This document shows positions 21,370-33,979 of a DNA stretch of 64,000 bases, one piece after another. The translations under genes and the position numbers were made by a program. Positions within the stretch are counted from its first letter, which is position 1; each line of letters opens with the position of its first letter. The DNA comes from Sorghum bicolor. Lineage: Eukaryota > Streptophyta > Magnoliopsida > Poales > Poaceae. Location of the stretch: positions 53,224,843 through 53,288,842 of the forward strand of contig NC_012871.2 of assembly GCF_000003195.3 (NCBI RefSeq). The letters are read 5' to 3'. The notes beneath the pieces are model-generated. The model searched no databases and had not been told where the DNA came from. It was given only the letters and a program-made list of their open reading frames with translations.

Positions 21370-21690
21370 TTCTTCAGAGGGAAGTGCATGTGGACTTCTC
21401 CGGTTCCAATATAGATGATAACTTTGATAGTATTGAGGAACGGTCTTCCAAGGATGATGGGTGGATTGTACTCGTCTTCTCCCATGTCAATGACCTAAAA
21501 ATCATCTGGAGCTGAATGTATATTGGTTGTAGGGACATGGTTCCATGCAGGAGCTGATAAGTGACTGCGGCCATTATGTTGACGTCAGATCCGGTGTCAT
21601 AGAGTGTCTTCTGAAAAGAGTATCCATTGATTGTGCACTCTATGCTTGGAACACCAGGGTTGTCCTTCTTGATCAGGAAAGGCGACTTGA
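21370..21690 (-). pseudogene. ATH-2 aspartic protease, active site retained
   Basis: Minus-strand reading gives ECTINGYSFQKTLYDTGSDV near 21595-21655, with a canonical DTGS catalytic motif, then TYQLLHGTMSLQP. After a frameshift around 21490-21500 it gives PPIILGRPFLNT and GEVHMHFP. This is the better-preserved version of the protease in ATH-1. No polymerase domains follow in the element sense. The frameshift makes it a pseudogene as it stands. Confidence 0.65.
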
Positions 21691-23223
21691 GTCGACGATC
21701 TTGACCTGTTCCGACAAGGATCCAATGTTTTAAGTCTTCTGGTCAAGACTTCTCACCGTCTTCATCCTTTAGGTGCATCATTTGATTAGGTGTGGATCTT
21801 GACGTCTACACCTCTTGATACGGAGTCACCCATGTTCTTCATTTGCCTAGCAGTTCGAAGTGCAGTGTTGGCAATATCCTCCTTAGTGTGTTTGTGCTCG
21901 TAGATCCAGGTCCTTCACTTGGTGGAGTCTGGGAGTTGTAAAACTCCTCCATGTTTTGCTTGAAGTGTACCTATTCATAGAGACAAGGCAGAGATCCAGT
22001 GCATGGGCCCTGTTGGTGGAAAACACCAACAGAACCAAAAGTGTATTTGTTCTTCTCTAACCTTAAGCATAGTGAGCAAGACAAAGTTGATGGGTGATAA
22101 GTTCATGAGTGTAGCATTTGTCAGATCAGATGGCTCAACCTAATGGAAAGATAATCTATCTATATTTATGTTTTGTTTATATCTTCCAAAGATTGAATGT
22201 GCAACATATTAGCTTATATGATTAGGAGTGTGGGATCACGAAGGTAGTACTAAGAACAAAGATTAAAGGACTAAACATGTTGAATTAATTGAGTTGGTTA
22301 ATTTGGAGTTACAAATCATACATGTTTGTCTCTTTATTTTATGTGAACGCCAGAACCAAGGAGGAGCTTATAAAAGCGATAGTCAAGTACCTTAAGATGT
22401 TACCTTACTTGAAGAGTGATGGTACAATATCACCTTGTGGAAGCTCTCCTTTCTTAGCGGTTGTGCATCGTGTTTGTGGCATTCTTTGTCTCGTTCCATG
22501 GATCATCTCTCTACAATGAATGAGCTATGTCTTCCTTGTGCAAATCGTTAAACTTCATGTGTCTCCTTTATCCCCAATGTGAGTTTGTATCTCAGGACTT
22601 CCCAGGTTGATATTGAAAGTTTTCCTGCAGGGGTTAGTCCGACAAAATATACCAATGCATACTCAAGCAGTTTTTAGTTTAGTAACCAAACTAGACTCCA
22701 TGTCTAATCGGATTAAGGAAGGCTGTTTAACCTAAGCACCATGCTTAATTTAAAAGAAAATAGAAGTATGTACAGTACTTCCAAACTAACACTTACTAGG
22801 ATAAACATAGGTAACATGACGGCTTATAGAGATCTACTTAAGTGGAGAAGAAGTAGTGTGACTAGTATTTAACAAATTGAGCATGTCTCAAAGGTAAGGA
22901 CAACCAACATAGCAACATGGCAAAGGATGTTTTTATGTGAAGTACTCCCCCAAGCTTGAATTTTACAAAATTCAAGATTGGATGAATTTAATTCAATGTT
23001 GCATGATGATTGGTTGGACATACCTTGTGCTTATCATTCATCCGATCTTCTTGCTCCAATCCTAGAAAGGTTAGTGACAAGAATACCCGAAGGAATATTT
23101 CTATAATTATCTTATATGCTCAATACACAAGGTAATGTTGCAAGTAATTAGAAGTTCATGTTACGATCTGATCAGTGCTTGTTTTAGGACACTAAGCTTG
23201 TCCTTGGGAAACCATCAATCAAC

Positions 23224-23976
23224 TCAACGAGATCTGCAATATTTATTATAGACATATGCATCGACAACCGCTCTTTTAAAGTTTTTATAAATAGAAAGGA
23301 AGAGAGGGTTGGAGATCTCAAATGTGGTGATAGCACATGGATTTTTAATGCCCTCTAGCCATTGATGTTGCTCTTGTCGATCCTCCTTATGGTCTTGGTG
23401 ACTCTTATGTATGGGATGTCTAGAGAGATTCATAGGATCATCGGGAGGTTCAAGAGAAAGAGCACAGTAGAAATTATTAAGCTCAAGGATGGGATGAATA
23501 GCCGAATCATGGGATTGAAATGTTTGGAAATCAGCTATTGAAACTTTCTTTCCTTGTCTAGGAGATGATTCCTTCTCTATCTCTAGGAATTTTTTATGTA
23601 GCCTAGTGCAAGAAGGATGTCCACAAATGAAGACATACCTTCCTTTACTAATAGATAAAGAAAGAAAGACTCTACCAAAGGTTATATAATTAAGACCAAT
23701 GTGAAAATATCGAGAAAAAACATGGTCTTGTAGGGTTAGGTCTAAACCAGAATTTATAGAAAGATTAAAAGATTCCCTAGGTGTTGCTAAAAGTTCATTA
23801 TCTTCTCGATTAAAAGATAGGACCTCAGCTATAGAAAAGGGTTGGTTTTGACCTATTGCAATCAACTCCGTACACATATCATAATTAGGGGCAGGACTTG
23901 TCGACTCCCATGGTCTATGGCTGGTCTCCGAAGGTGCAACGAATTCAATAATAGGTATGGAATTTGAGTTATTCAT
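23224..23976 (-). CDS. ATH-2 intact ORF at the gag position, function unknown
   Basis: 250 codons from the ATG at 23976; an ATG at 24042 would add a 22-residue hydrophobic stretch that looks like translated AT-rich leader, so I prefer the inner start. It lies about 100 bases from the PBS, where ATH-3 has gag. Its N-terminal two thirds (NNSNSIPIIEFVAPSE, SRYFHIGLNYITFGR, GRYVFICGHPSCTRLHKKF) do not resemble the ATH-3 capsid region. The Cys/His cluster CGHPSCTRLH might bind a metal. The end (TTFEISNPLFLSIYKNF) matches ATH-1 and ATH-3. Either gag has diverged greatly or the N-terminal region was replaced. Function not known. Confidence 0.5.
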   Translation of the reverse strand: MNNSNSIPIIEFVAPSETSHRPWESTSPAPNYDMCTELIAIGQNQPFSIAEVLSFNREDNELLATPRESFNLSINSGLDLTLQDHVFSRYFHIGLNYITFGRVFLSLSISKGRYVFICGHPSCTRLHKKFLEIEKESSPRQGKKVSIADFQTFQSHDSAIHPILELNNFYCALSLEPPDDPMNLSRHPIHKSHQDHKEDRQEQHQWLEGIKNPCAITTFEISNPLFLSIYKNFKRAVVDAYVYNKYCRSR

Positions 23977-24073
23977 AAAGATGGAAAAAAATAAAAAGAT
24001 AAAATAATAAAAGTATAAAAGTATAATACAAGATAATAGCAAGACTTAAAGTTATCTCAGCAAACAGTCTTTC

Positions 24074-24091
24074 TCCCCGGCAACGGCGCCA
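24074..24091 (-). other. ATH-2 primer-binding site, tRNA-Asp
   Basis: TGGCGCCGTTGCCGGGGA on the minus strand, eight bases inside the LTR start at 24100. Same 18-nt match to tRNA-Asp as in ATH-1. Confidence 0.9.
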
Positions 24092-24099
24092 GAAATGCT

Positions 24100-24445
24100 T
24101 GTTGATATTTGGTAACGCAATAAGGAAATGATCCGCAAGCGCACGGATATCGGTGAGCATTTCACCCGGGAGGTTTTCTAGAGTATCGTACTTATATTTT
24201 TACCACTGGGAGAAAGGGTGCATCTGACTAACCAAATCTATTTCTACTATCCCTTTAGGCTACAAAGAATGTTTCTCGATGTGAGCGATGTATAGAGAAG
24301 ACTACAACCGTAGTCTCGTTCTAACCTTGGTAAGGATGATCTACTGTTCTATTGGGGAAGCTTACGGAATCTAGACACCACAAAAAATGTTCGACCCGCA
24401 CCTATAAACCCTACCCGTCCTGCTAACAAGATGTGGGATGCAAAG
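24100..24445 (-). repeat. ATH-2 5' LTR, inner part
   Basis: Begins TGTTGATATTTGG and includes the conserved GATCCGCAAGCGCACGGATA block found in the ATH LTRs. Broken by SL-1 after CAAAG (24441-24445), which is repeated at 29986-29990. Confidence 0.85.
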
Positions 24446-27400
24446 TGTCACGGAACCGTCCAAATTATAAGAGCACAAGTACAAAAACAATCGCCGAAGT
24501 GATCAATTTATCATACTTGAGCCCATATAATTCCGGTAGTCCATCAAAATCACGAGGGATTTCAAACCAACCAACATACAAGCCAAGATCGTAGTGATTC
24601 AACATAACAAGTCACACGTTACATGCATTTCACAAGTAGTTCAAGTATATCGGAGTTTGATAAGGTTATTACAACTCAAGTTTACAAATAGCGGAAGCAA
24701 AGTAATTTGAAACCAATATCACTTTTATTTCAAATACATGCCAGTACCGTGGTCCATTCCAACAAAAGCATCATAGATGAGGTAAGTAGGAAGGATCATG
24801 CCCATGATCTTACTCCTTCCCTATAGCAGGAGTCATCCAAATCTTGTAGTAGCTATGATACATCGCAACCTACAACAAGTGGGAATAAACCCTGAGTACG
24901 AGAATGTACTCAGCTAGACTTACCCGTCATAAACCAGAAATAAATGACACCAAGGAGTATGCAGGGCTGATATATAAGTGGAGTTTGCTGGACGACATTT
25001 TGCATAAAAAGCTTAAGTATAAATAGTTAAAACTTTCTTATTTAGCATCCATTTAATTCTCATTAACCTATTAACTAGATTAGCACCTGTACTAAGCAAT
25101 CACTTGATTAATATCAATCAATAATAACCATATCAGGTTCATCAAGGCCGTGATCATCGTCATCATCATAGAACCATTAAGTTATTTAGTGAATGCTACG
25201 TTTGCCGCTGCTCTGTCAAGTTCTCACTATCCGGGAGAGACGGCGATTCGAATCGATTCCTGTCCAGCTGGAGGGGTATTCCTAGCACTCACCCAAGCAT
25301 CCCCCGTCGGAGAGCCAACGGGTCACCTTTGGTATGACTCAGGAATCGCGGTTCCGATCAGCGCCGCACTCCCAGGGCTACCACTCTGCCAGGGAGGTCA
25401 GGAATTTTAACTCACCTGCCTTTGGACTTACGCCAATGGTCCCCCGCACACCGCACTTCCTCCGGTAGTGCGCACTTTATACTTGCCGGTCTTCCGGCCT
25501 GAGTCATATTACTAGGCTTCGCGGTCGGAACGAGTTATCCGGCCAACTAAGTGTTAGGCATGCGTTCAACATGACAAGAGGACGTACAACGGTCGGTCCT
25601 TAATCGACACAGACGGAGATAGATCCACACCCAAGACCTCCATGCCTTGTTGCTTCACTATCATCATCCCGCCCGGTCTCCTTTCATATTATTAACACAT
25701 GGTTCTTTTCCACGATAGCAAATATAGCCAACCGTGATCTGGAATCCACCTATATCCTGCAGGTGACAGGAAATCACCTGGCTTCTACCGAGCTAAGCAT
25801 GGCTAAGCATAGACGTGATCCTAACTAATTAGGATTCAGGTTATATATATACTGGACAAGGAAGGGTGTATATATGCAGCAAGGGTTTCATCCAACTCCT
25901 ATACTTAATGCAACAATACATATATAACATATATATACTCATTCACTTTCAGAAAGTAGGAGGCTTATAATGCTCCGGGGCTTGCCTGGAATGTGACACC
26001 GAGTCAGATTAGTTAGCTTGCTCCGTCTTGGTGACATCTAAGATCATAACACTTGCTTAATCAATCCATCTCCGGGATGATCCACCATCACGTCCTTCAC
26101 GTGGTTCATCTAGCGTACCTAGATGACATGCAAGATGCAAGTGCATGAACACATGTTTCATAGGATCACATAACACTAATTAACACCACCAAGACATGAG
26201 TCACTTAAAACCACACACAATGTAAGTTAATCAAGCATTCATGCATTTTTAGCAATTCTGGACATACATGCAACAGTTGAGTAAATAAATCATAACCAGA
26301 GTTCTACAGACCCAAAATCCATGCAACAAGACATTATGGAAAGCTTATAAAATTATATACAATTCATATTTAATCATCGTAGCATTATTAGAAAGTTACC
26401 TAAGTCAAACATACATATTTACAGAATCTGGTCCAGGAATTCCAGAGATCAAGCATTTTGACAGATAAACTTTATACCCTTATAACTCACAAAACATTTA
26501 TCAAAATGATATGAAACTCTAACACAAGCGAGATGAAAGAGTTATCTACAACTTTTGTATAGAAAAGTTTCACAGCAAACATAATTTATACTATGGAATT
26601 AATTGCACAATCAGGACTGCGCATGTTGTCCCCAAACAGTAGGGTACAAATAAAGACAGAAAACTGATAGGCACTTCAAGCAAGCATAACTGGAGTTACA
26701 CAACTCCAAAAGACATGCAAGAAGACATTCTGGAAAGCTTAATAAATTATCTATATTTCATCTTTAGACATCAAAACATGATTCTCAACTTAGGCTGGTC
26801 GAAATTATAAAGTTCCAGAATCTGTCCCTGACAAACAGAGAGCAGCCATTTCTGGAATCCAACTTTGAACAGACATAACTCACAAACCACAAGGCCAAAT
26901 ACTACCAAATTTTAACAGAAGCTAGATAGGTGAACTATCTACAACTTTGCTATAAACAAGATTCCCAGAAAACACCATTTACATATTGTAATCCAAACAG
27001 TTCCACAAACTGTCCAGAAACAATCAATTGCAAACAATTAATTATTAACTTATGTTTCAAACATGCATTTGAGCAAAACCATTGTTACCAACAGTTTGCA
27101 CATATCTAAAGAACACCAGAAAACATAGTGGTCATTACCCAATAAATTTATTTAATGCATTTCTTAATTTATTTGGATAATAAGGTGAATTAAAGAACAT
27201 ATAACAAAAGTGCTCAATAAATTCCACCAAAATTACAGTAGCTTCTAAACACTATCCATAGCCCACTGTATAAAATTTCATTGCATTTGGATAAACATAG
27301 CAACATCAATGAAAAAGACAAATTGCTATTGCAATTAACCATGTGAGAACAAGATAAATCTAAAACTCACATTTTCTTCAAACACATGACCATAATATAT

Positions 27401-29985
27401 ATCAACAGGCTACAAAAATATCACAGAATGGTAGTGGAACAACATTTTCTATTTTTACATTTTTATTTATAATTATAAACCATTTATCAATTCCCATGAA
27501 GACATCTCTGTTTCAAAACATGGACAGAATCTGTCATGCCACATTAGACAGCTATAACTTGAGTTTCATAAGTCCATAAATTATGGTTATGTACTTTCTA
27601 GAAAGCTTACTAAATTATGAACAACTTTGTTATAAACATCTAGAGCTAAATAGACAACTAACAAGGTCTTACATAATAAACAATGCATCCCTGTCTGGGT
27701 TTAGACAGAAACTGAAATAGTACTTTAAACTACTATAACTAAAGATATGCTTAACCAAAAATTATGCTATTTAGCTTGATGGAAAGCTTATGAAAAGTAC
27801 CACAACTCATACATTTTCATCCAGGCATGATTCACAACCAAACTGAGTCAAACAATATAAACATGCAGATCCACTCAGAATAGGAGCAAAGCAACACAGG
27901 GAATTTGTTATTTTTATAACTGTTAATCTGTCATTTCTAAATTCATGTAAATTTTACGAGACATCAAATATTATATGTAAAGCATGCCAAAATATGTTCA
28001 CATTTATTTGAGCAATAATACAGTGGTTATGAAAAAGACAAATATAACAAACAATTAAAACCAATCTGCACAGATCTATTTTTACCGTTAAAACATCAAA
28101 CACAAACATGTCATATTATAGATCTACTGCATAGAGAATTTCACAAGGATTCCAAAAAGTCTACATTTGATATTTTACGACTTTTCTATGAATTACTATG
28201 AATTTCCAAAGTTCACCCAGAAATCTGCAAAAACAAAGGAAAAGGAAAACAGATCTTTCACCGGGGCCCTGGACTTTCCAAGAATCACGCAACAGCCCAC
28301 AAACACTATATGAGTCTTGGCTTCGCATCTGGAACCCTGAGTTGTTTCTTATTCTGAACCCGAGATCCCTGCCTTCTTCTTCCAGAACAACCAACGAACA
28401 GAGGAGACAACCAACAACGAATCAAGGAACAGAGGAGAAGGGAGAGGCTTCGGCTTCGGCCACCGGCTGTTGGTGCAAGGCGCGGCCAGGCCCTGGCCAT
28501 GGCCAGCCGCGGCCATGCCCTGCCCGGACTCACCATGCAACGGCAGCCAAGCTGTGCCCGCCGGCCATGGCGGACATGGCTCTGGGCAGCGGGGCGAGCG
28601 CCGAGGAGGAGAAGGGAGAGGCAGAGAACGTGAGAGTGAGTGGATGAAGGAGTGAAGAGCCCTTCTGGCTGTCCCAAACGTGAAATGGAGCAGCAGCAGA
28701 GGTGCAGCAATGGTGGGGCGCGCTCTGGTGCATGGCATCCACGTCCTCGCCACGCGTCGCCCATTGAGGCTTTTCGACGAACAGGTGGCGGGCATCAAAG
28801 TATCCAAGGTGGGACGCCGATTCGGGCCTCTTCCCGGCCAAATTTGGACATGGGCCTTTAAGCAAAGTTGTCAACCTCGATTTTATCTACAACTTTCATT
28901 TAAGGCTCATGGTCATTAGGATTACAGATTAGTAGATAATTAGATGTCAAGCCACGAGTGTCAATGAATTGATAAAGATTAGCAAAACTCAAAATTGATG
29001 ACCAAAACAAAATCAAACTGGTGTCATCTTTCAGTATGATCTTGTCCACAATATATACTCCAACTTTTATGAAGGGATCAACTCAAGTTGTTTAACAAAA
29101 TTTGGAGAACGTGGAATGCCAACGCGATGAACTGCAATCCCAGACTTAGAAATTCTAAGTACTGGAAACTATAGCAGATTCAAACTTGTGACCATTATTT
29201 GACATGACTAGATGATGATTCAGATATGAGGCCTTAAACAAAGTTTGTAGAATATGATCTGAGCTACAACTTTTGTTAAAGGCTCAAAGACTGTTTCAGC
29301 TTGGTTAGGAAGATACAAGGCTCCCAACTAGGGTACCCGAAACTGAGCACCTTGAGGACTTAGCCAAATTTCTGGGGTTCCAAAACAGCACTGCATTGAA
29401 TCTTGTGAGCTTGATTTGACTAGGATAGGTACCAAACTAGGTCTTGACCATTAAATAAAGTTTGTTCTACAGAAGCAAAACTATAACTTTTATTTAAGGT
29501 CAATCCTCATAACTGGTACCGAAGTCAAACTTTCACTTTGGTCAAAGTATCAACTTGATAAAGCTCAAACTAGGATTTTAGAGCAAATAAAGCATTTTCT
29601 TGGCACAAGCTCAACATGAACCCTTCATGACTTTTGTTGTAGAGTTCATCTAGAGTCATTTGGTCAAGATTACAAGGTTAGGTTGGTAACCTAAGGTTCC
29701 GTTCACTTGATAAGGTCATTCCAACAAGCATGTAACTTATCCTTTCATTTGACCTTTTGAATCCAAACTTCATGAAACTTTTTAAGTGATCAACCTAGGT
29801 AGAGATGGAGATGATACACATGAAGGAAGCACCATCAACAACCACAAGCTTTATTATGCAGGATCTTCAAGCATTCACTTGTCACAACATCAAAGTATGT
29901 TTCATACTATCATATGTGGACAAATGATGCTTATGCTCATGAAATGTAAATGCCAAAATGCAAGACAAACACCTGGGGTGTTACA
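24446..29985 (-). mobile_element. SL-1: 5.5-kb TG...CA unit without genes, probably a very long solo LTR
   Basis: Starts TGTCACGGAACC and ends GGGTGTTACA with TSD CAAAG on both sides. Orientation is inferred as minus because TEK LTRs also read TGTAACACC on their sense strand. Most of it is AT-rich; about 28430-28820 is GC-rich, as in TEK LTRs. No PBS, polypurine tract, internal LTR repeat or retroelement domain was found. Diverged modules with CTACAACTTT(T)ATTTA recur about every 150-400 bases (26250-27000 and 28880-29780). ORFs in the GC-rich part are open on both strands and appear compositional. It could also be a non-autonomous element whose LTRs I did not recognise. Confidence 0.65.
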
Positions 29986-29990
29986 CAAAG

Positions 29991-30876
29991 GTAACTCGGA
30001 AATGTCACGTTCCTCGCTACTACCACGGTCCAGCTAGTCAGGGGACATCTATGAGTACCCTAGCCCAAACACCACGTTTACGCTAGCAATGATTACTCTA
30101 ATACTCAACCGGAAGAGATTAAAGTAAACTCATAAACCGAAGAACAATAAGAACAAGAACCTACTAGAATTTAGAAGTCAAAATACTGAAGAATCCTAGG
30201 AGCAAGCTTCGGGTTAGGAGAACTTGATCCCGCAGGTACAAGCTCGGAGTAGACACCGACAGGCCGGGCTTCCTCCGATCTACACCTCCACTCTATATCT
30301 CTCAATCTAGTAGAAACTAGAAGATCTAATTCTACTCACATTGGATGCTAAGCCTAAATGAAATTTTATTTAGAGGAGAGGTATTCCTTCGAGGGAACCT
30401 CTCAACTCTATGATGAACTTGTCTCCTCCAGGGGCCAGGGGGTCTGGTTTTATAGTCCCCTTAAGTGAACGTGAGCCATTGGATCAAACCAACATTGATT
30501 GGACGGTTATCCTTGATCCTTTAGGTCGGTGGAGCTTAGTCCGCGAAGAGAGTTCCGAAACGAATCCAGGTCAGAGCGGGCGCCCAGGTCAACTGGGCGG
30601 GCGCCCAGTGCCTAGCCCCGTTCGGCCTCTGCTTCCTTCCCATGGCTTCTGGAGTCTTCTAGATGATAGAAAATTGCACGACACGTTAATATCTCTATGT
30701 AAACCCGACGTGTGGGCCTTTCCTCCTTATTTCCTGATAACCCCCTGCAGAAATAGAAAAACACCAAAACTCGTGGAATCTTGTCAGATAAAACCCTAAG
30801 TCTAGGTGTTGGTTGCATTTCGATCCTTTTCTTTATTTATTTGATGATTATATTTGGTACTTAAGGACCGTCAACA
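29991..30876 (-). repeat. ATH-2 5' LTR, outer part
   Basis: Resumes after the SL-1 TSD and ends GACCGTCAACA at 30876. Contains the conserved U3 block (GATCAAACCAACATTGATTG, TTTAGGTCGGTGGAGC) and two GGGCGGGCGCCC-like palindromes near 30577-30608. Confidence 0.85.
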
Positions 30877-32233
30877 CACACATACATAAAGATCATGAAA
30901 AATCAGAGTTAAAACGGTGAAGTTATGAATTTTCTAAAATTTCCTATAGAAGAATAATTAATTAAATTGTGCCACGAAATTAAAAAGTTTCAAACTGGTG
31001 ATACAGTACCACTAAAATGTAGAGCTCATAAATATGAACCTAACTCATTTTGAATGGGTCAAAATGGAATGAAAATGAGCATTTTACAAGCAATTCAAAA
31101 CCAGTGGCAAATCTAAAATTATTAGAAAGCGTTTTTGAACTTAGCCGAGCTATTTACGCTTTCAAAAATGGAAAACGTATTTCAGTGATACGTCAAGGGA
31201 CGGCGGGTTATAAACTTAAATATTTCAGGGTCTCTTTAGGAAGATGAGCAGCGAACCGGTATCTTCTAGTTTCATGCGTTGATCTGTGATCCGACGGCTC
31301 CGATTGGTCCAGGGGGTTCCGGCTGCCGGCGGCGTGGCTCACCACAGCGGCGCCATGGCCAAAGCCCTAGAAGCTCTCCGGAGAATGCCGATACGGCGGT
31401 CCCGAGCACCAAACAACAAAATAAACTCACTAAAATGTGGAGGAGCTTACCGCGGACTCGCTAGGATGATTTGCTCGAGCTGAGAAGGGGCAGAGATGAC
31501 CCGCGATGGTGGCGACTCGACTCAGGGCTCGACAAGATCCGGTTTGTGTTCAAACGACGGCTAGGGCTCGGGTTAAATGGGTTGAGTGCAAAATGGGACC
31601 CACAGGGTTGATTTGGGAGCTTTATAGGGCTCGGTTATGCGTAGAAGGGGGAAATCACGAGGAAACCGGGATTGGTTGCCTCCTGGCAGTGTCCGGCTCG
31701 CTCACGGCAAGGGGAAGGAGAGAGCACTGTCGGGTGGGGCCAGTGCGGCAGTGAGATAGGAAGAGAGAGGAGAAGCGCCGACGGGCGGGGCCTGGTTGCC
31801 AGCGAAAGAAAGAGAGAGGGGAGGGATGCGCGCGCGCTTGGGCCTTGGCCTGGTTGGCTGGGCCGGGTTATTAGCTCAGCTACGGGGGAAGAAAAAGGGG
31901 CCGAGGGAATTGGGCTTCGGCTGTTGCAGCTGCGCTGGGCTGGGCCAGAGCTCAGGGAGGTAAGTGAGTTCCTTCTTCTTCTTTTTTTCATTTTCTATTT
32001 TATTTTCTAAAGCTTTCTTTTCAAAAGAATTTTTAATGCAACTAAACTCCAACCAAAAGTCAACAACACAAAATTAAATATGCTCTAGCATGAATGAAAA
32101 ACATGTTCCTAAACTTATGATAGATTTTAATTTCCACAAACTATTTATTTGCTAGATTTAAATGCTCACAAAAATACTTAAATAAATAAAATTAAATCCT
32201 ATTAATTAAAAATCAAATTTTTTGGGTGTTACA
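30877..32233 (-). repeat. TEK-2 3' LTR, right-hand part
   Basis: Aligns to 53193-54535 of the 5' LTR, including the GC-rich block near 31280-31960, and ends GGGTGTTACA. The rest lies left of ATH-2, outside the window. Open frames in the GC-rich block have no support as genes. Confidence 0.85.
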
Positions 32234-32252
32234 AACTCTACCCCCTTAAAAG
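32234..32252 (-). other. TEK-2 polypurine tract
   Basis: The minus strand reads TTTTAAGGGGGTAGAGTT directly before the LTR start TGTAACACCC. This is the normal arrangement with which the TEK-1 junction at 2942-2974 can be compared. Confidence 0.8.
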
Positions 32253-32279
32253 AATCTCGTTCTCGAGATTGAACAATGC

Positions 32280-33660
32280 TTACTCAAACAACTGTGGATA
32301 TGACTTTCTCAGATCATCCTCTCTTTCCCAAGTTGCTTCTGCTTCTGAATACCGATTCCATTGCACTTTGCACATTCTAATAATCCGACTCCTAGTAACT
32401 CTCTCAGCTATTTCCAAAATCCTAACCGGATATTCCTCGTATGTGAGATCTCCTTTTATAGTAAGCTCTTCCAATGCTATTTGTTCCTCAGGTACCCACA
32501 AACACTTCTTAAGTTGTGATACATGGAACACATCATGTACACCAGATAAACTTTCAGGCAATTCCAACTGATAAGCTACTTCTCCACACCTTTACAAAAC
32601 TTTAAATGGACCAACATATCTTGGAGCTAGCTTTCCTTTCATATTAAACCTCTTCACACTCCTCATAGGTGACACTTTCAGATAGACATACTCACCTTCC
32701 TCGAAAGCTAGTTCTCTCCTACGTGTATCTGCTTGGTTTTTTTATGAGACTGAGCAACTCTTAGATTATCCCAGATGATTCGTACTTGTTGTTCTGCATG
32801 GCAAAGCACATCTGGACCAAACACCTAAGTCTCTCCAGTTTGATTCCAAAACAAAGGTGTTCTACACTTACGACCATATAATGTCTCAAACAGTGCCATT
32901 TTAAGACTTTGCTGATAACTGTTATTGTAGGAAAACTCTACATATGGCAAACTCTTATCCCAACTGGTTCCATATTGCAATGCATAGACTCTCAACATAT
33001 CTTCTAATATCTGATTGATCCTCTCTGTCTATCCATGTGTCTAAGGATGGTAGGCTATACTAAAATTCAGTTTTATACCCAAGGAATCATGCACTTTCTT
33101 CCAAAAAGTGGAGGTGAACTGAGTTCCTCTATCAGATACAATCTTCTTAGGCACTCCATGCAAACATACTATTCTCTCCATATACAATTATGCTAATCGA
33201 GCTCCTGAATCAGTAGTTTTGACTCGCAAGAAGTCAGCAACTTTAGTCAATTGATCTACTATTACCCATATTGAATCATATCCTCTCTGTGTACGAGGCA
33301 AACCCACTATGAAATCCATGCCTACTTCTTCCCACTTCCATTCAGGAATCTTCATTGGTTGCAGCAGTCCAGCTGGCCTCTAGTGTTCAGCTTTCACTCG
33401 CTGACAAGTATCATACAAAGCAACATATTCAGCTACATCTCTCTTTAATCCATACCACCAATATTTCTCCTTAGGATCTAAATACATCTTGGTACTACCA
33501 GGGTGAATAGAGTAAGCTGATTCATGGGCCTCTTGTAGAATCATATCACATATAGCCTTCACTTTAGGAACACATATCCTTTTTCCAAACCAGAGTGTAC
33601 CATTGTCATCTATTCTGAATCCTGGTGCCTTTCGTAACACCACATTCCGAGCTATCTCCA
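32280..33660 (-). pseudogene. TEK-2 integrase and chromodomain, decayed
   Basis: The distal part (from 33660 downward) has [11 protein letters not shown] and the zinc-binding region with [11 protein letters not shown], but the first Cys of the CxxC pair is Tyr (ALYDTC). Catalytic-core landmarks ([15 protein letters not shown]) are recognisable, with two stops in the YHPxTxGxTER segment near 33030-33055. A clean chromodomain tail occupies 32280-32567 (EEYPVRILE, KVQWNRY, EATWERE). The upstream continuation of pol is displaced to 36954 by SL-4. Confidence 0.85.
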
Positions 33661-33979
33661 TGTTGACGGTGTTTTCACTTTGGTTTTCGACCACTAAAAC
33701 TGTCAACAATGGTTAAGTTTTGGGGATAACACCGAGCAACTAAGTAGTGACATAGGTATAATTCAATTGGTTTCACATGTACATGTCATTTTTTGGATGC
33801 AGGTGCAAACATCCACCAATCAAGCCTAATCAAGCACAAATGAAGCAAAGATGATCACGAACCAAAACCACCACATATCAACAAAACATTGGAGATGACA
33901 AGTGGGGACAACATGTGGAGCAAGGTGGTGGGCCAACCCCCCTATAGGTAGGTCGGCCGACCTACATTTGGTGGGCCCC

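Larger units (their letters stand above)
19655..30876 (-). mobile_element. ATH-2: ATH-family element (left part off-window), host of TEK-1 and SL-1
   Basis: The body from 19660 aligns to ATH-1 from about 13020, so TEK-1 landed inside it. It retains a protease region, an intact ORF at the gag position, a tRNA-Asp PBS and a 5' LTR at 24100-30876 that is split by SL-1. The LTR totals about 1232 bp without SL-1. The right end CGTCAACA (30876) is followed by CACAC, which matches TEK-2 LTR sequence at the equivalent site (53193-53230 region). The left LTR lies outside the window. Confidence 0.85.

Noticed and set aside
28198..28874. Overlapping ORFs in the GC-rich part of SL-1
   Set aside because: Four or more overlapping frames on both strands, no domain; same compositional effect as in TEK LTRs.
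33661..33709. MITE or DNA transposon
   Set aside because: No target duplication around the 49-bp unit itself; the larger SL-4 unit has LTR ends and a near-perfect TSD.
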